From the NCBI GenBank assembly GCA_044344795.1, contig JBIJCF010000001.1, forward strand, positions 1-64,000: 64,000 nt of DNA. The letters run 5' to 3'. Below, one piece after another: positions 33,001 to 40,812 of this stretch. Within the stretch, counting starts at the first letter, position 1. Every line of letters starts with the position of its first letter. The position numbers and the translations under genes are program-made. The stretch comes from GCA-2737665 sp044344795 (lineage in GTDB: Bacteria > Bacteroidota > Bacteroidia > Palsa-965). The notes beneath the pieces were generated by a model. It was not told the DNA's origin and made no database searches. It saw nothing but the letters and a program-made list of their open reading frames with translations.

Positions 33001-35047
33001 CTTTCAATATATCAATGGACAAACCGGCTGGGGACAAGATCACATCTTTCAATTTAAAAATGATGCGTACCAATATGTTAAACTGAATCGACCTCAACGA
33101 CGTTTTGATTTTGTCAACGACGTTAAAACCATAAGTGTGAAGAATGGCATTTATGGGCCAACCGTGCCTTGGAATGAGGTTTGGTACAAAATGAATGGTG
33201 CAACGCAACACATTTTTACTTGCGCTCCTCCGGGTGTTTCTATTGCAGTAATCGATCCTGTTAGCGGGAATCCTTGGAGTTTTAATGTTAATACGCCCGG
33301 CGTGCATCCTGTTTATGGAAACTATGCCTGTGTGGCAAATCAGTCATTACAAGCATTTGATTATTTTGATAATGATTCCGGTTGGCGCGCATCAATTGAA
33401 TCCTTCATTAATCAAATTCCAACAGGACATTACGTTTTAGTATACAGTCAGTGGTTGCACTCGGCAAGTCAGTATAACACGGGACTGCGTAATGCTTTGC
33501 AATCTATTGGAAGCGGTATGGTGGGCACGGGCAATATCTCCGATACTACGGCATTTATTATTTGGGGACGTAAAGGAGATGCCGTTGGAACTGCAGATGA
33601 AGTTATCGGTCAGAATATTCAATCCGTAATTACGTTTCAGGATACAATTGTCACCAACTGGAGGGAAGGATATATTGCTTCAGAAATTGTAGGGCCTGCA
33701 AGTGCCTGGGGCTCTTTACACTGGAAACAGGTTGATGATGAAACGCCAGGTAATGATTCTGTTGCATTGGAGATTTGGGGAATTGACAATCAGGGTAACA
33801 AAACGATGATTCAGCGTTTACCCGAAGACAGTACAGACATATTGAATTTAGGGAATTTGGTAAATGTAAATTCATATCCGCGGTTACAATTAATTTTGAG
33901 AACGATTGATGACACTAATCGAACACCCGCTCAATTGCAGCGCTGGCATGTTTTATATACGCCACTGCCTGATGCAGCTCTGGATCCTCCTTTGGAATTC
34001 AGTTTATACAACGATACTATTCAAGAGGGCGATAGTATCAAACTTCGAATGGCTGTAAGAAACGTTACTGAATGGGTATTTTCAGACAGTTTACTCATCA
34101 CTTATTGGGTTAAAGATCGTAATGGCAATATTCATTATCTGCCTCAACAACTTACTGCTCCTCCTTTTGCAGGCTTCAGTAATTTTACTGCAACATTAAA
34201 TTTTTCGACTGAAGGTTTTCCAGGATTGAATGAATTGTGGATGGAGGTTAATCCTATCGGCAATGTGAATAGTCAAGCGGAACAACATCATTTTAACAAC
34301 ATTGCGATGATGCCTTTCTATGTTGGTACCGATCGTATTAATCCACTTCTGGATGTTACATTCGATGGAATGCACATCATGAATGGCGACATCGTGTCCG
34401 CGCGTCCTCAAATTCTGATTACACTAAAAGATGAAAATCAATTTTTAGCATTAAATGACACTGCTGACTTCCGTGTGTTTATTCGTAGACCCAACCAGTC
34501 CAATTTGGAGTTGTTACCATGGAACAGCGAACTTCAATTCACGCCGGCTGTATTACCTAATAACAGTTGTAAAATCTTATACACGCCAACACTTCAGACC
34601 GACGGAATTTACGAACTACTTGTTCAAGCCAAAGACCGGTCTTCAAATAACTCAGGATTGGTTGATTATCGAATCACGTTTGAAGTAATTAATAAAGCAA
34701 CTATCACTAACGTCATTAATTATCCGAATCCGTTTACCACCTCAACACAGTTTGTATTTACACTTACCGGAAGTGAAGTTCCACAAGTATTTACAATTCA
34801 AATCATGACTATCAGTGGTAAGGTAATTCGGGAAATCAGTCGTGAAGAATTAGGTGATATCCGCATCGGAAGAAACATTACCACCTATGCTTGGGACGGC
34901 ACGGATCAGTTCGGAGATCGTTTGGCCAATGGTGTGTATTTGTATCGTGTCATTACTCGATTAAATGGCAATGCTATAGAACAGCGCGAAAGCGGTGCAG
35001 ATTCATACATCATTCAAGGTTGGGGCAAGATGTACCTCATGCGATAA
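29984..35047 (+). CDS. Putative T9SS sortase, PorU2-like C25 (gingipain-family) peptidase
   Basis: This 1687-aa protein, longer than typical PorU (about 1100-1300 aa), fits the PorU2 group. A membrane-spanning signal segment follows a basic N-region (YYLIVLSLLLCGGLFAQ, residues about 32-48). The C25 peptidase domain spans about residues 430-780 with catalytic His663 (MTFFGHASG) and Cys693 (LIANSCYAGD). CARDB-like Ig repeats follow (FDQETYPDSIIVHNVVSNVG; EGDSIKLRMAVRNVTEWV). The C-terminus has a FlgD-like/T9SS-type fold (NYPNPFTTSTQFVF, AWDGTDQFGDRLANGVYLY). PorU removes C-terminal sorting domains and links cargo to A-LPS; PorU2's own role is uncertain. It overlaps porV2 by 44 nt. Confidence 0.85.
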   Translation: MYSHYDSTSIKRRISPYNTRRFNALRNSNRAYYLIVLSLLLCGGLFAQPFGNEWINYSQRYLKIKVVNDGVYRIDSTTLANGVALTGGSLSSIDPRNFQLFRLGAEQPMWIEGESDGQFNNSDFIEFYGERNRGEADAGLYGGIAQQLNPYYSLFSDTAIYFLTWNNAINNLRYSFYQDTAFSFYTPSPYFLSKEIYAGSIYMQGATDGVGVTDPQYIPTEGFYGPEFYFGQSTTIPLTSSSAFASGPAARLRVRVGSHSNDFAVANENTIRVQYNNTVYDTTYDGYAVYTYDQFFPAADLNAAQLQVSVASLNNSSAGSSGRTAVAFADLTYPHTWNMDSRTRYAGLLPDNTLQGSSLLNMVNMGGAGAVYVYDRFGNRRIPTIFGPQGFQALVPNGNGSDKPFVVFIESGIQNITSLTPAGANGAFTNYGANLGDSSFVIVTHRKLWNVAQDYQSYRASIAGGSHHVILANVEELYDQFAFGIHHHANSIRNFSDYLIQNSPSAPRHLFLFGKSYYTYLSRSQPYYSMCLVPTYGYPSTDVGFTAGLNGTNWEPAIATGRLAAKDSTEARWYLDKVIEYENNAPAEWMKHVLHFGGGTSTAEQNTFKYYLQTYEATIEDTAFGGVVQTYLKTSSNPIQINSSDTLRRRIEDGVSIMTFFGHASGTGFDQSIDDPSTYNNFDRYPLLIANSCYAGDLHSTGNSSSEAFTLIENKGTIGYIASVGLGIAGFLDAYTSRLYKAIGQIEYGNSIGACMQRAAFDAQNSNPSSLFMKATIMEMTLHGDPAVKINSFKQPDYVITNADVSFDQETYPDSIIVHNVVSNVGKAVNDTIVVRLQRRLPNGDTATYFQQVRAPYYRDTVSFVVPVDVQNGIGLNRFNIYVDFYGQVAELNETNNYTIPDVDLLIKGSAIAPIYPYPYAVIPTDTVTLKASTINVFEPQRTYRFELDTTDLFNSPFKQTYVINAPGGVVTWRPNLLATDSSVYFWRVSPDSITPTDAFVWRESSFQYINGQTGWGQDHIFQFKNDAYQYVKLNRPQRRFDFVNDVKTISVKNGIYGPTVPWNEVWYKMNGATQHIFTCAPPGVSIAVIDPVSGNPWSFNVNTPGVHPVYGNYACVANQSLQAFDYFDNDSGWRASIESFINQIPTGHYVLVYSQWLHSASQYNTGLRNALQSIGSGMVGTGNISDTTAFIIWGRKGDAVGTADEVIGQNIQSVITFQDTIVTNWREGYIASEIVGPASAWGSLHWKQVDDETPGNDSVALEIWGIDNQGNKTMIQRLPEDSTDILNLGNLVNVNSYPRLQLILRTIDDTNRTPAQLQRWHVLYTPLPDAALDPPLEFSLYNDTIQEGDSIKLRMAVRNVTEWVFSDSLLITYWVKDRNGNIHYLPQQLTAPPFAGFSNFTATLNFSTEGFPGLNELWMEVNPIGNVNSQAEQHHFNNIAMMPFYVGTDRINPLLDVTFDGMHIMNGDIVSARPQILITLKDENQFLALNDTADFRVFIRRPNQSNLELLPWNSELQFTPAVLPNNSCKILYTPTLQTDGIYELLVQAKDRSSNNSGLVDYRITFEVINKATITNVINYPNPFTTSTQFVFTLTGSEVPQVFTIQIMTISGKVIREISREELGDIRIGRNITTYAWDGTDQFGDRLANGVYLYRVITRLNGNAIEQRESGADSYIIQGWGKMYLMR

Positions 35048-35072
35048 TCCAATTTTAACTCGTATTCAATTT

Positions 35073-35080
35073 TATCTTTA
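35073..35080 (+). promoter_or_regulatory. -7 box TATCTTTA, 5 nt before lnt
   Basis: TATCTTTA then CAGCA then ATG 35086; predicts a leaderless or near-leaderless transcript. Confidence 0.4.
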
Positions 35081-35085
35081 CAGCA

Positions 35086-36708
35086 ATGAATAGAAAGTTG
35101 TTGTTCCTTTCTCTCGGTGCTGCATTCTTGATGATCGCATCCTGGCCGCACTTCGGATTTTCTCCGCTAGTGTTTATAGCCTGGATTCCTTTATTGCTTT
35201 TAGAACAACACATACTCACCGATACGCGGTTCAAGAGCAAACACCTGTTTTTGTATTCTTATCTAACATTTTTCCTGTGGAATCTTGGAACAACGTGGTG
35301 GATCTACTATGCTTCTGCAGGAGGCGCGGCAATGGCTATATTATGCAATGCATTGTTGATGTCTTTTACATTTCAGATATACCACTTGCTTCGAAAAAAA
35401 ATAAATAAAACGTGGAACATTATTTTCATCATCCCGATTTGGATTGCATTTGAATGTCTTCATTTGGATTGGGACTTAACATGGCCGTGGTTAACGCTGG
35501 GCAACAATCTGGCAGCATTTCCACAGCTGGTGCAATGGTATGAGTTTACAGGCGTATTTGGCGGTAGTCTTTGGATTCTCTGCATCAATATTATTGTATT
35601 CCATTTGTACTATTACAGAAATACGCTTTATCGCGATTTTAAAAGAAGAATCATAATTACTTCTAATCTGATTTTAATTGTATTTATTCCAACCGTTTTT
35701 TCGTTGTTGATGTATTACAATTTCTACAGCCGACAAGATCCAACCACGTCAATTAATGTTGTGGTAGTTCAGCCCAATATTGATCCTTACCGAAAATTTA
35801 GTTCCGATTTCAGAGAGCAACTTCAGCAAATGACTGATCTCGCAGTCGCAAAAACTGACACATCAACGGATTATCTCGTTATGCCGGAAACGGCATTGAT
35901 AGAAGATATTTGGGAGAACGAAATGCAGTATTCGTACAGTATTCGTCGCTTAATTGAATTGAGTAAACAAATGAACGGTGTGAAAATAATTACAGGCGCA
36001 TCAACTGCACGGTTTTATGCAGAAAATGAAACGCTTAGTGCAACCGCGAGAAAACTAAAGATGCAACCGGGCTATTACGACAATTACAATACCGCAGTTT
36101 ATTTGGATAGCACCGGAAAACTGGATGTATATCATAAGTCAAAATTAGTTCCCGGCGTGGAGAAGATGCCCTTCCCGAAATACCTGCGTTTTTTGGAAGA
36201 TTTGGCCATTGATATGGGAGGTACAAAAGGTTCACTTGGAGTACAAGAAGATCGCTCCGTGTTTGTTCCCTCTTATGGTAACGGAGTTATTGCGCCGGTA
36301 ATTTGTTACGAAAGTATTTATGGTGATTACGTTTCGGAGTACGTGCGCAACGGAGCTAATTTTATTTTCATCATCACCAACGATGGGTGGTGGGACGATA
36401 CTCCCGGATACAAACAGCATTTATTGTACGGAAGATTACGTGCCATAGAAACCAGAAAAAGTATTGCGCGTTCTGCAAACACCGGTATTTCCTGTATTAT
36501 TAATAGACGCGGTGATATTGAACAAGCTACCTCTTGGTGGCAACCCGCAGCAATTAAAGGAACCCTGACTTCACAAACCACAGAAACATTTTACACACGG
36601 CACGGTGATTTCATCGGAATAGTTTGCTTGTACATTGCATTAGCAAGTATTTCAATCGGCTCAATTCTATACTTGCTTTCCTACTTGCAACGCTTCAAGA
36701 ATAAGTAA
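35086..36708 (+). CDS. lnt: Apolipoprotein N-acyltransferase
   Basis: This 540-aa enzyme adds the third acyl chain to the N-terminal Cys of lipoproteins. About six membrane helices fill residues 1-210 (with WPHFGFSPLVFIAWIPLLLL). A nitrilase-like periplasmic domain follows with the catalytic triad Glu (YLVMPETALIEDIW), Lys (VYHKSKLVPGVEKMPF) and Cys (APVICYESIYGD). A last helix lies at residues 510-535. Length is normal. Relevant to the many lipoproteins of this phylum, including those at 10046 and 59898. Confidence 0.95.
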   Translation: MNRKLLFLSLGAAFLMIASWPHFGFSPLVFIAWIPLLLLEQHILTDTRFKSKHLFLYSYLTFFLWNLGTTWWIYYASAGGAAMAILCNALLMSFTFQIYHLLRKKINKTWNIIFIIPIWIAFECLHLDWDLTWPWLTLGNNLAAFPQLVQWYEFTGVFGGSLWILCINIIVFHLYYYRNTLYRDFKRRIIITSNLILIVFIPTVFSLLMYYNFYSRQDPTTSINVVVVQPNIDPYRKFSSDFREQLQQMTDLAVAKTDTSTDYLVMPETALIEDIWENEMQYSYSIRRLIELSKQMNGVKIITGASTARFYAENETLSATARKLKMQPGYYDNYNTAVYLDSTGKLDVYHKSKLVPGVEKMPFPKYLRFLEDLAIDMGGTKGSLGVQEDRSVFVPSYGNGVIAPVICYESIYGDYVSEYVRNGANFIFIITNDGWWDDTPGYKQHLLYGRLRAIETRKSIARSANTGISCIINRRGDIEQATSWWQPAAIKGTLTSQTTETFYTRHGDFIGIVCLYIALASISIGSILYLLSYLQRFKNK

Positions 36709-36714
36709 AACCTT

Positions 36715-36722
36715 TACATTTG
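36715..36722 (+). promoter_or_regulatory. -7 box TACATTTG before lpd
   Basis: A perfect TAnnTTTG match 21 nt before ATG 36744; it makes an in-frame upstream TTG at 36720 an impossible start. Confidence 0.5.
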
Positions 36723-36743
36723 TGCTTCAAAAACCAAGAGGTT

Positions 36744-38150
36744 ATGGATCAGTTTGATGTTATTGTTATTGGCTCAGGTCCGGGAGGATACATTTCCGCA
36801 ATTCGCTGTGCACAACTTGGACTTAAAACCGCAATCATTGAAAAATACAATGCATTGGGCGGCACTTGTTTAAACGTGGGTTGTATTCCATCTAAAGCAC
36901 TATTAGATTCTTCTGAACATTACTACAATGCAGTGCATCATTTTTCCGAGCACGGCATTGAAGTATCCAAGCCTAAGGTGGATTTGAAAAAAATGATTGA
37001 CCGTAAGGCTGAAGTGGTGAAACAAACTTCACAGGGAATTTCTTTCCTAATGAAGAAAAATAAAATCACCACATTCATAGGAATGGGTTCTTTCGTTGAC
37101 AAGAATACCGTTCGTGTAACTGACGGTGCAGGAAAAACAACTGATATCTCAGGCAAGCACATCATTATTGCAACGGGTTCAAAACCTTCCACATTGCCGG
37201 GCATCACGATCGACAAAAAGCGTGTGATTACTTCTACCGAAGCATTGTCACTTCAGGAAATTCCGAAACACATGATCGTAATCGGTGGTGGAGTTATCGG
37301 ATTGGAATTGGGATCAGTGTATGCGCGTTTAGGCAGTAAAGTTAGTGTTGTAGAATTTACCAATTCAATTATTGGTGCTATGGACGGAGCTTTAGGCACG
37401 GAATTACTCAAAGTGTTGAAGAAGCAAGGTCTTGAGTTTTACTTAGGCCATAAGGTTAATGAAGTTGCTGCTAACGCGAAAGAAGTTAGCATTAAAGCAG
37501 AAGATTTAGCTAAAGGTCAAACTATTGAATTGAAAGGCGATTATGTTTTAGTATCCGTTGGTCGTCGTGCATATACAGATGGTTTAAATCTGGACAAAGC
37601 AGGATTAACTGCTGATGAGCGCGGCCGTGTTGTAGTAAATGATCACTTACAAACAGCGGTTCCTCACATTTACGCTATTGGTGATGTGGTGCGAGGAGCA
37701 ATGTTAGCGCATAAAGCAGAAGAAGAAGGTGTATTTGTTGCCGAAACAATTGCAGGTCAGCATCCACACATTAACTATAATTTGATTCCGGGTGTAGTTT
37801 ATACCTGGCCGGAAGTTGCGGGTGTTGGTTATACAGAAGAACAGTTAAAGCAAGCAGGTCGTAAGTACAAGTCGGGAGCTTTTCCATTCAAAGCCAGCGG
37901 ACGTGCACGTGCGAGTATGGATACAGACGGATTCATCAAAGTACTTGCGGATGCTGAGAATGATGAAATACTCGGCGTTCACATGATTGGACCACGCGTT
38001 GCGGATATTATCGGAGAAGCTGTTGTAGCAATGGAGTACAGAGCCAGCGCTGAAGACATTAGCAGAATGAGTCACGCTCATCCGACGTTTAGCGAAGCTT
38101 TGAAAGAAGCTTGTTTAGATGCAACTGGCAAGCGTGCACTGAATATGTAA
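36744..38150 (+). CDS. lpdA: Dihydrolipoyl dehydrogenase (E3)
   Basis: This 468-aa flavoprotein reoxidises dihydrolipoamide in the pyruvate, 2-oxoglutarate and branched-chain dehydrogenase complexes and the glycine cleavage system. It starts MDQFDVIVIGSGPGGY with the FAD dinucleotide fold, then the redox pair Cys42/Cys47 (GGTCLNVGCIPSK). The NAD-binding fold is IVIGGGVIGLELGSVYARLG (near 180). YAIGDVVRGAMLAHKAEEEG follows, and HAHPTFSEALKEA holds the catalytic His-Glu near the C-terminus. Ends at a strong terminator that touches the hemH start. Confidence 0.97.
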   Translation: MDQFDVIVIGSGPGGYISAIRCAQLGLKTAIIEKYNALGGTCLNVGCIPSKALLDSSEHYYNAVHHFSEHGIEVSKPKVDLKKMIDRKAEVVKQTSQGISFLMKKNKITTFIGMGSFVDKNTVRVTDGAGKTTDISGKHIIIATGSKPSTLPGITIDKKRVITSTEALSLQEIPKHMIVIGGGVIGLELGSVYARLGSKVSVVEFTNSIIGAMDGALGTELLKVLKKQGLEFYLGHKVNEVAANAKEVSIKAEDLAKGQTIELKGDYVLVSVGRRAYTDGLNLDKAGLTADERGRVVVNDHLQTAVPHIYAIGDVVRGAMLAHKAEEEGVFVAETIAGQHPHINYNLIPGVVYTWPEVAGVGYTEEQLKQAGRKYKSGAFPFKASGRARASMDTDGFIKVLADAENDEILGVHMIGPRVADIIGEAVVAMEYRASAEDISRMSHAHPTFSEALKEACLDATGKRALNM

Positions 38151-38172
38151 ACTAAAATCATTCAAGTTTGTT

Positions 38173-38205
38173 AAAGATGTGTTGCACGTGCAGCACATCT
38201 TTTTT
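38173..38205 (+). terminator. lpd terminator directly against the hemH start codon
   Basis: A 13-bp stem pairs 38173-38185 with 38190-38202 (one T-G wobble, loop ACGT) and is followed by T's to 38205. The hemH ATG is at 38211, only 5 nt further. No separate hemH promoter is evident between. Confidence 0.85.
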
Positions 38206-38210
38206 ATACC

Positions 38211-39227
38211 ATGAAAACAGGAATACTGCTCATCAACTTAGGAACTCCGGACAGCCCTTCTACAGGTGATGTCCGAAAATATTTACGTGAATTTCTGAGT
38301 GATCCGGAAGTTATTGACATTAATCCTATAGGGAGATGGTTGCTGGTGAATTTGATTATCGCACCATTCCGTGCGCCAAAATCCGCCAAACTGTACAGCG
38401 AAATTTGGACCAAAGAAGGAAGTCCACTGTTGTTGTACGGCATTGAATTAAAAAACAAGGTACAACAGGCTTTAGGCGAATCATTTGTAGTTGAACTTGG
38501 CATGCGTTATCAATCACCTTCACTTGAATCTGCTTTTCAGAAACTAATTGCTTCCGGGGTTGATCGGATTGTTGCATTGCCGTTGTATCCCCAGTATGCA
38601 TCATCAACAACAGGATCAACAATTGCAGCTATACATGAAACTTGCACTAAATTACATTGGGACAAGTCGAAGCTTCACATCATTGAACGCTTTCATCATT
38701 TGGATTCTTATAAACAGGCATTGATAAAAACTGCTGCCAATTACGACCACAAGAATTACGATCATGTCATCTTTAGTTTTCATGGTGTACCGCAACGACA
38801 CATTACCAAAACGGACCAAAAACTCGGCAGTGGGCAATGTAAATTTGGCTCATGTTGTGAAACAATAAACGAGGGCAACAAATATTGTTATCGTGCGAAT
38901 TGTATTGTAACCGCTAACGATCTTGCTGCTGCATTGGCCATTCCGAAAGAAAAATACACCATCAGCTTTCAATCGCGCTTAGGACGAGACCCTTGGGTAC
39001 AACCTTATTCCGACCAAACGATTATTGAACTGGGAAAATCAGGCAAAAAGAAACTTTTGGTTTTCTCACCTGCATTTGTTGCGGATTGTCTAGAGACCAT
39101 TCATGAAATTGGTGTGGAGTATGACGAACTCTTCCAAGAACACGGAGGTGAAAAAGTTACGCTTGTTCCATCGCTTAATGCTGAAGACTTTTGGGTAGAT
39201 GCAGTTGTAACAATTGTAAACTCCTGA
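38211..39227 (+). CDS. hemH: Ferrochelatase
   Basis: This 338-aa enzyme inserts Fe2+ into protoporphyrin IX, the last step of haem synthesis. It starts MKTGILLINLGTPDSPSTGD. The catalytic His lies in FSFHGVPQRHI (near residue 186) and the Glu in CLETIHEIGVEYDE (near 290). A Cys-rich insert, GQCKFGSCCETINEG and KYCYRANC (five to six Cys, around residues 203-228), is typical of this phylum and could bind metal. The upstream terminator T-tract leaves no room for a normal promoter, so expression may depend on read-through from lpd. Confidence 0.95.
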   Translation: MKTGILLINLGTPDSPSTGDVRKYLREFLSDPEVIDINPIGRWLLVNLIIAPFRAPKSAKLYSEIWTKEGSPLLLYGIELKNKVQQALGESFVVELGMRYQSPSLESAFQKLIASGVDRIVALPLYPQYASSTTGSTIAAIHETCTKLHWDKSKLHIIERFHHLDSYKQALIKTAANYDHKNYDHVIFSFHGVPQRHITKTDQKLGSGQCKFGSCCETINEGNKYCYRANCIVTANDLAAALAIPKEKYTISFQSRLGRDPWVQPYSDQTIIELGKSGKKKLLVFSPAFVADCLETIHEIGVEYDELFQEHGGEKVTLVPSLNAEDFWVDAVVTIVNS

Positions 39228-39636
39228 AGATATAACTGGAAGAAAACCAAACGAGTATTTATAACTAAATAATCCATCAAAACTACTTCAGGTCCGCTCG
39301 ATACAGATGAATAGAAAATCATATCAAATTATGATATTATCCGAATTCTAAGAATTCTAGTTGGTAAGAGATGATTCTCTTAGGTAGTTGGACTGTAGAT
39401 TTATTCTATCAAACTTTAGTTATAAATTATAACGTTTAAATATGTCTTCTAATCAATGGTTACTATATCAGACGGACAAATTCCCCACATATAAGAGACA
39501 AGTTTAAATTTGCACTGCAATGCGATGTAGCTACACATATTTTATTATCGGAACGACCTAAAAGCTCATAATCATGCAATTCGGTAAATTTTATCAATAT
39601 GACCCTGCCGATTTGTAAAAAATTACACGAAGACCA
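39228..39636. other. AT-rich 409-bp intergenic region with four short dyads
   Basis: No convincing gene. The region is visibly more AT-rich than its flanks. Four perfect inverted repeats occur within 113 bp: ATATCA/TGATAT (39321-39337), GAATTCT-A-AGAATTC (39343-39357), AAGAGA-TGAT-TCTCTT (39366-39381) and GTTATAA-A-TTATAAC (39419-39433). The second and fourth share a 7-1-7 layout with different sequence. They could be operators or small hairpins before pabB-tilS. No intrinsic terminator for hemH and no perfect -7/-33 promoter pair was found. Confidence 0.4.
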
Positions 39637-40812
39637 ATGATACCGTGCTTGTTGGAACTTGATCAATTCAGAAACGTGTACGTTGGAAGAAATTCTTCTG
39701 GTTGGTTAATTGCTATCGGCAATAACGAAATAAGCATAACCGATGAATTTATTGGAGCCTGGAGCGTTGGCCACATTACCTATGATTACAAAAACGAAAT
39801 CGAGGCTTTAAAATCTATGCAACAATCCGCTTTTCGATTTCCGAATCTTAGTTTCTTTCAACCTGAAGTGGTCGTCTTGTTGAAATCGAATGACATTGAA
39901 ATTTTACACAGCTCTAATCCGGCCGGTGAAAAAAAATTAATAAGTGCGCTTAATAAAAGGGCTTCATTAAAATCTGACAACCCGAAAAGAAGAAAAATTA
40001 TTGACTTAACAACAAAAGAAGAATATTTGCAAAACGTCCTAAAGTTGCTAAACCATATTCAACAAGGCGACATCTACGAAATCAACTATTGTATCGGGTT
40101 TCGTTATAACGGAACAATTGATCCGTACGCAACGTTCAGCAAACTGTGGGAGCTAACCGAAGCGCCATTTTCTTGTTTCTATAAACGCGACAATCAATTT
40201 GTTTTATGCGCTAGTCCGGAACGTTACATCTGCAAAACCGGTTCTACATTGATTTCTCAGCCTATTAAAGGCACTGCAGCGCGTTCAACAGCAAAAGAAA
40301 CCGATCTTCAACGTAAAAGTAATTTACAATGCGATGCAAAAGAGCGCGCGGAAAACGTCATGATCGTGGATATCGTTCGCAATGATCTTTCGCGCATTGC
40401 ACAGCGCGGTTCCGTTCGTGTTAACGAATTATGTAAAGTGTACAGCTATAAAACAGTGCATCAGATGATTTCTACCGTAGCTTGCGAATTAAAACCGGAC
40501 ATTACGTTTAAGGATATTATCCACGCTACTTTCCCAATGGGCTCCATGACAGGCGCACCTAAAATACGGGCCATGCAGTTGGCTGATCAATACGAAAATT
40601 TTCAAAGAGGAATATATTCCGGAACGATTGGTTGTATAGCTCCCAACGGTGATTTTGATTTCAACGTTGTCATTCGTGCCATCGTGTATGATCGCGAAAA
40701 ACAAATTGCGGAGTTATATGCAGGCTCCGCAATTACAGCTAATTGTAATCCTGAAAAAGAATACGAAGAGTGCCTGCTGAAAGCGCAAAGCATGATTCGT
40801 GCTTTGAATTGA
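39637..40812 (+). CDS. pabB: Aminodeoxychorismate synthase component I (PabB-like)
   Basis: This 391-aa chorismate-utilising enzyme converts chorismate to 4-amino-4-deoxychorismate for folate. It has the catalytic-domain motifs GDIYEINYCIGF, FVLCASPERYI, PIKGTAAR (the PabB version, PIKGT), AENVMIVDIVRNDLSRIA, FPMGSMTGAPKIRAMQL and YSGTIG, and ends with the Glu-rich metal region NCNPEKEYEECLLKAQSM. The N-terminal regulatory half is short, as in other Bacteroidota. Anthranilate synthase is possible but PIKGT favours PabB. The next gene, tilS, overlaps its stop. Confidence 0.88.
   Translation: MIPCLLELDQFRNVYVGRNSSGWLIAIGNNEISITDEFIGAWSVGHITYDYKNEIEALKSMQQSAFRFPNLSFFQPEVVVLLKSNDIEILHSSNPAGEKKLISALNKRASLKSDNPKRRKIIDLTTKEEYLQNVLKLLNHIQQGDIYEINYCIGFRYNGTIDPYATFSKLWELTEAPFSCFYKRDNQFVLCASPERYICKTGSTLISQPIKGTAARSTAKETDLQRKSNLQCDAKERAENVMIVDIVRNDLSRIAQRGSVRVNELCKVYSYKTVHQMISTVACELKPDITFKDIIHATFPMGSMTGAPKIRAMQLADQYENFQRGIYSGTIGCIAPNGDFDFNVVIRAIVYDREKQIAELYAGSAITANCNPEKEYEECLLKAQSMIRALN

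Noticed and set aside
39463..39666. 67-codon leftward frame overlapping the pabB start
   Set aside because: No recognisable protein features, overlaps the well-supported pabB start, and lies in an AT-rich region with dyads.
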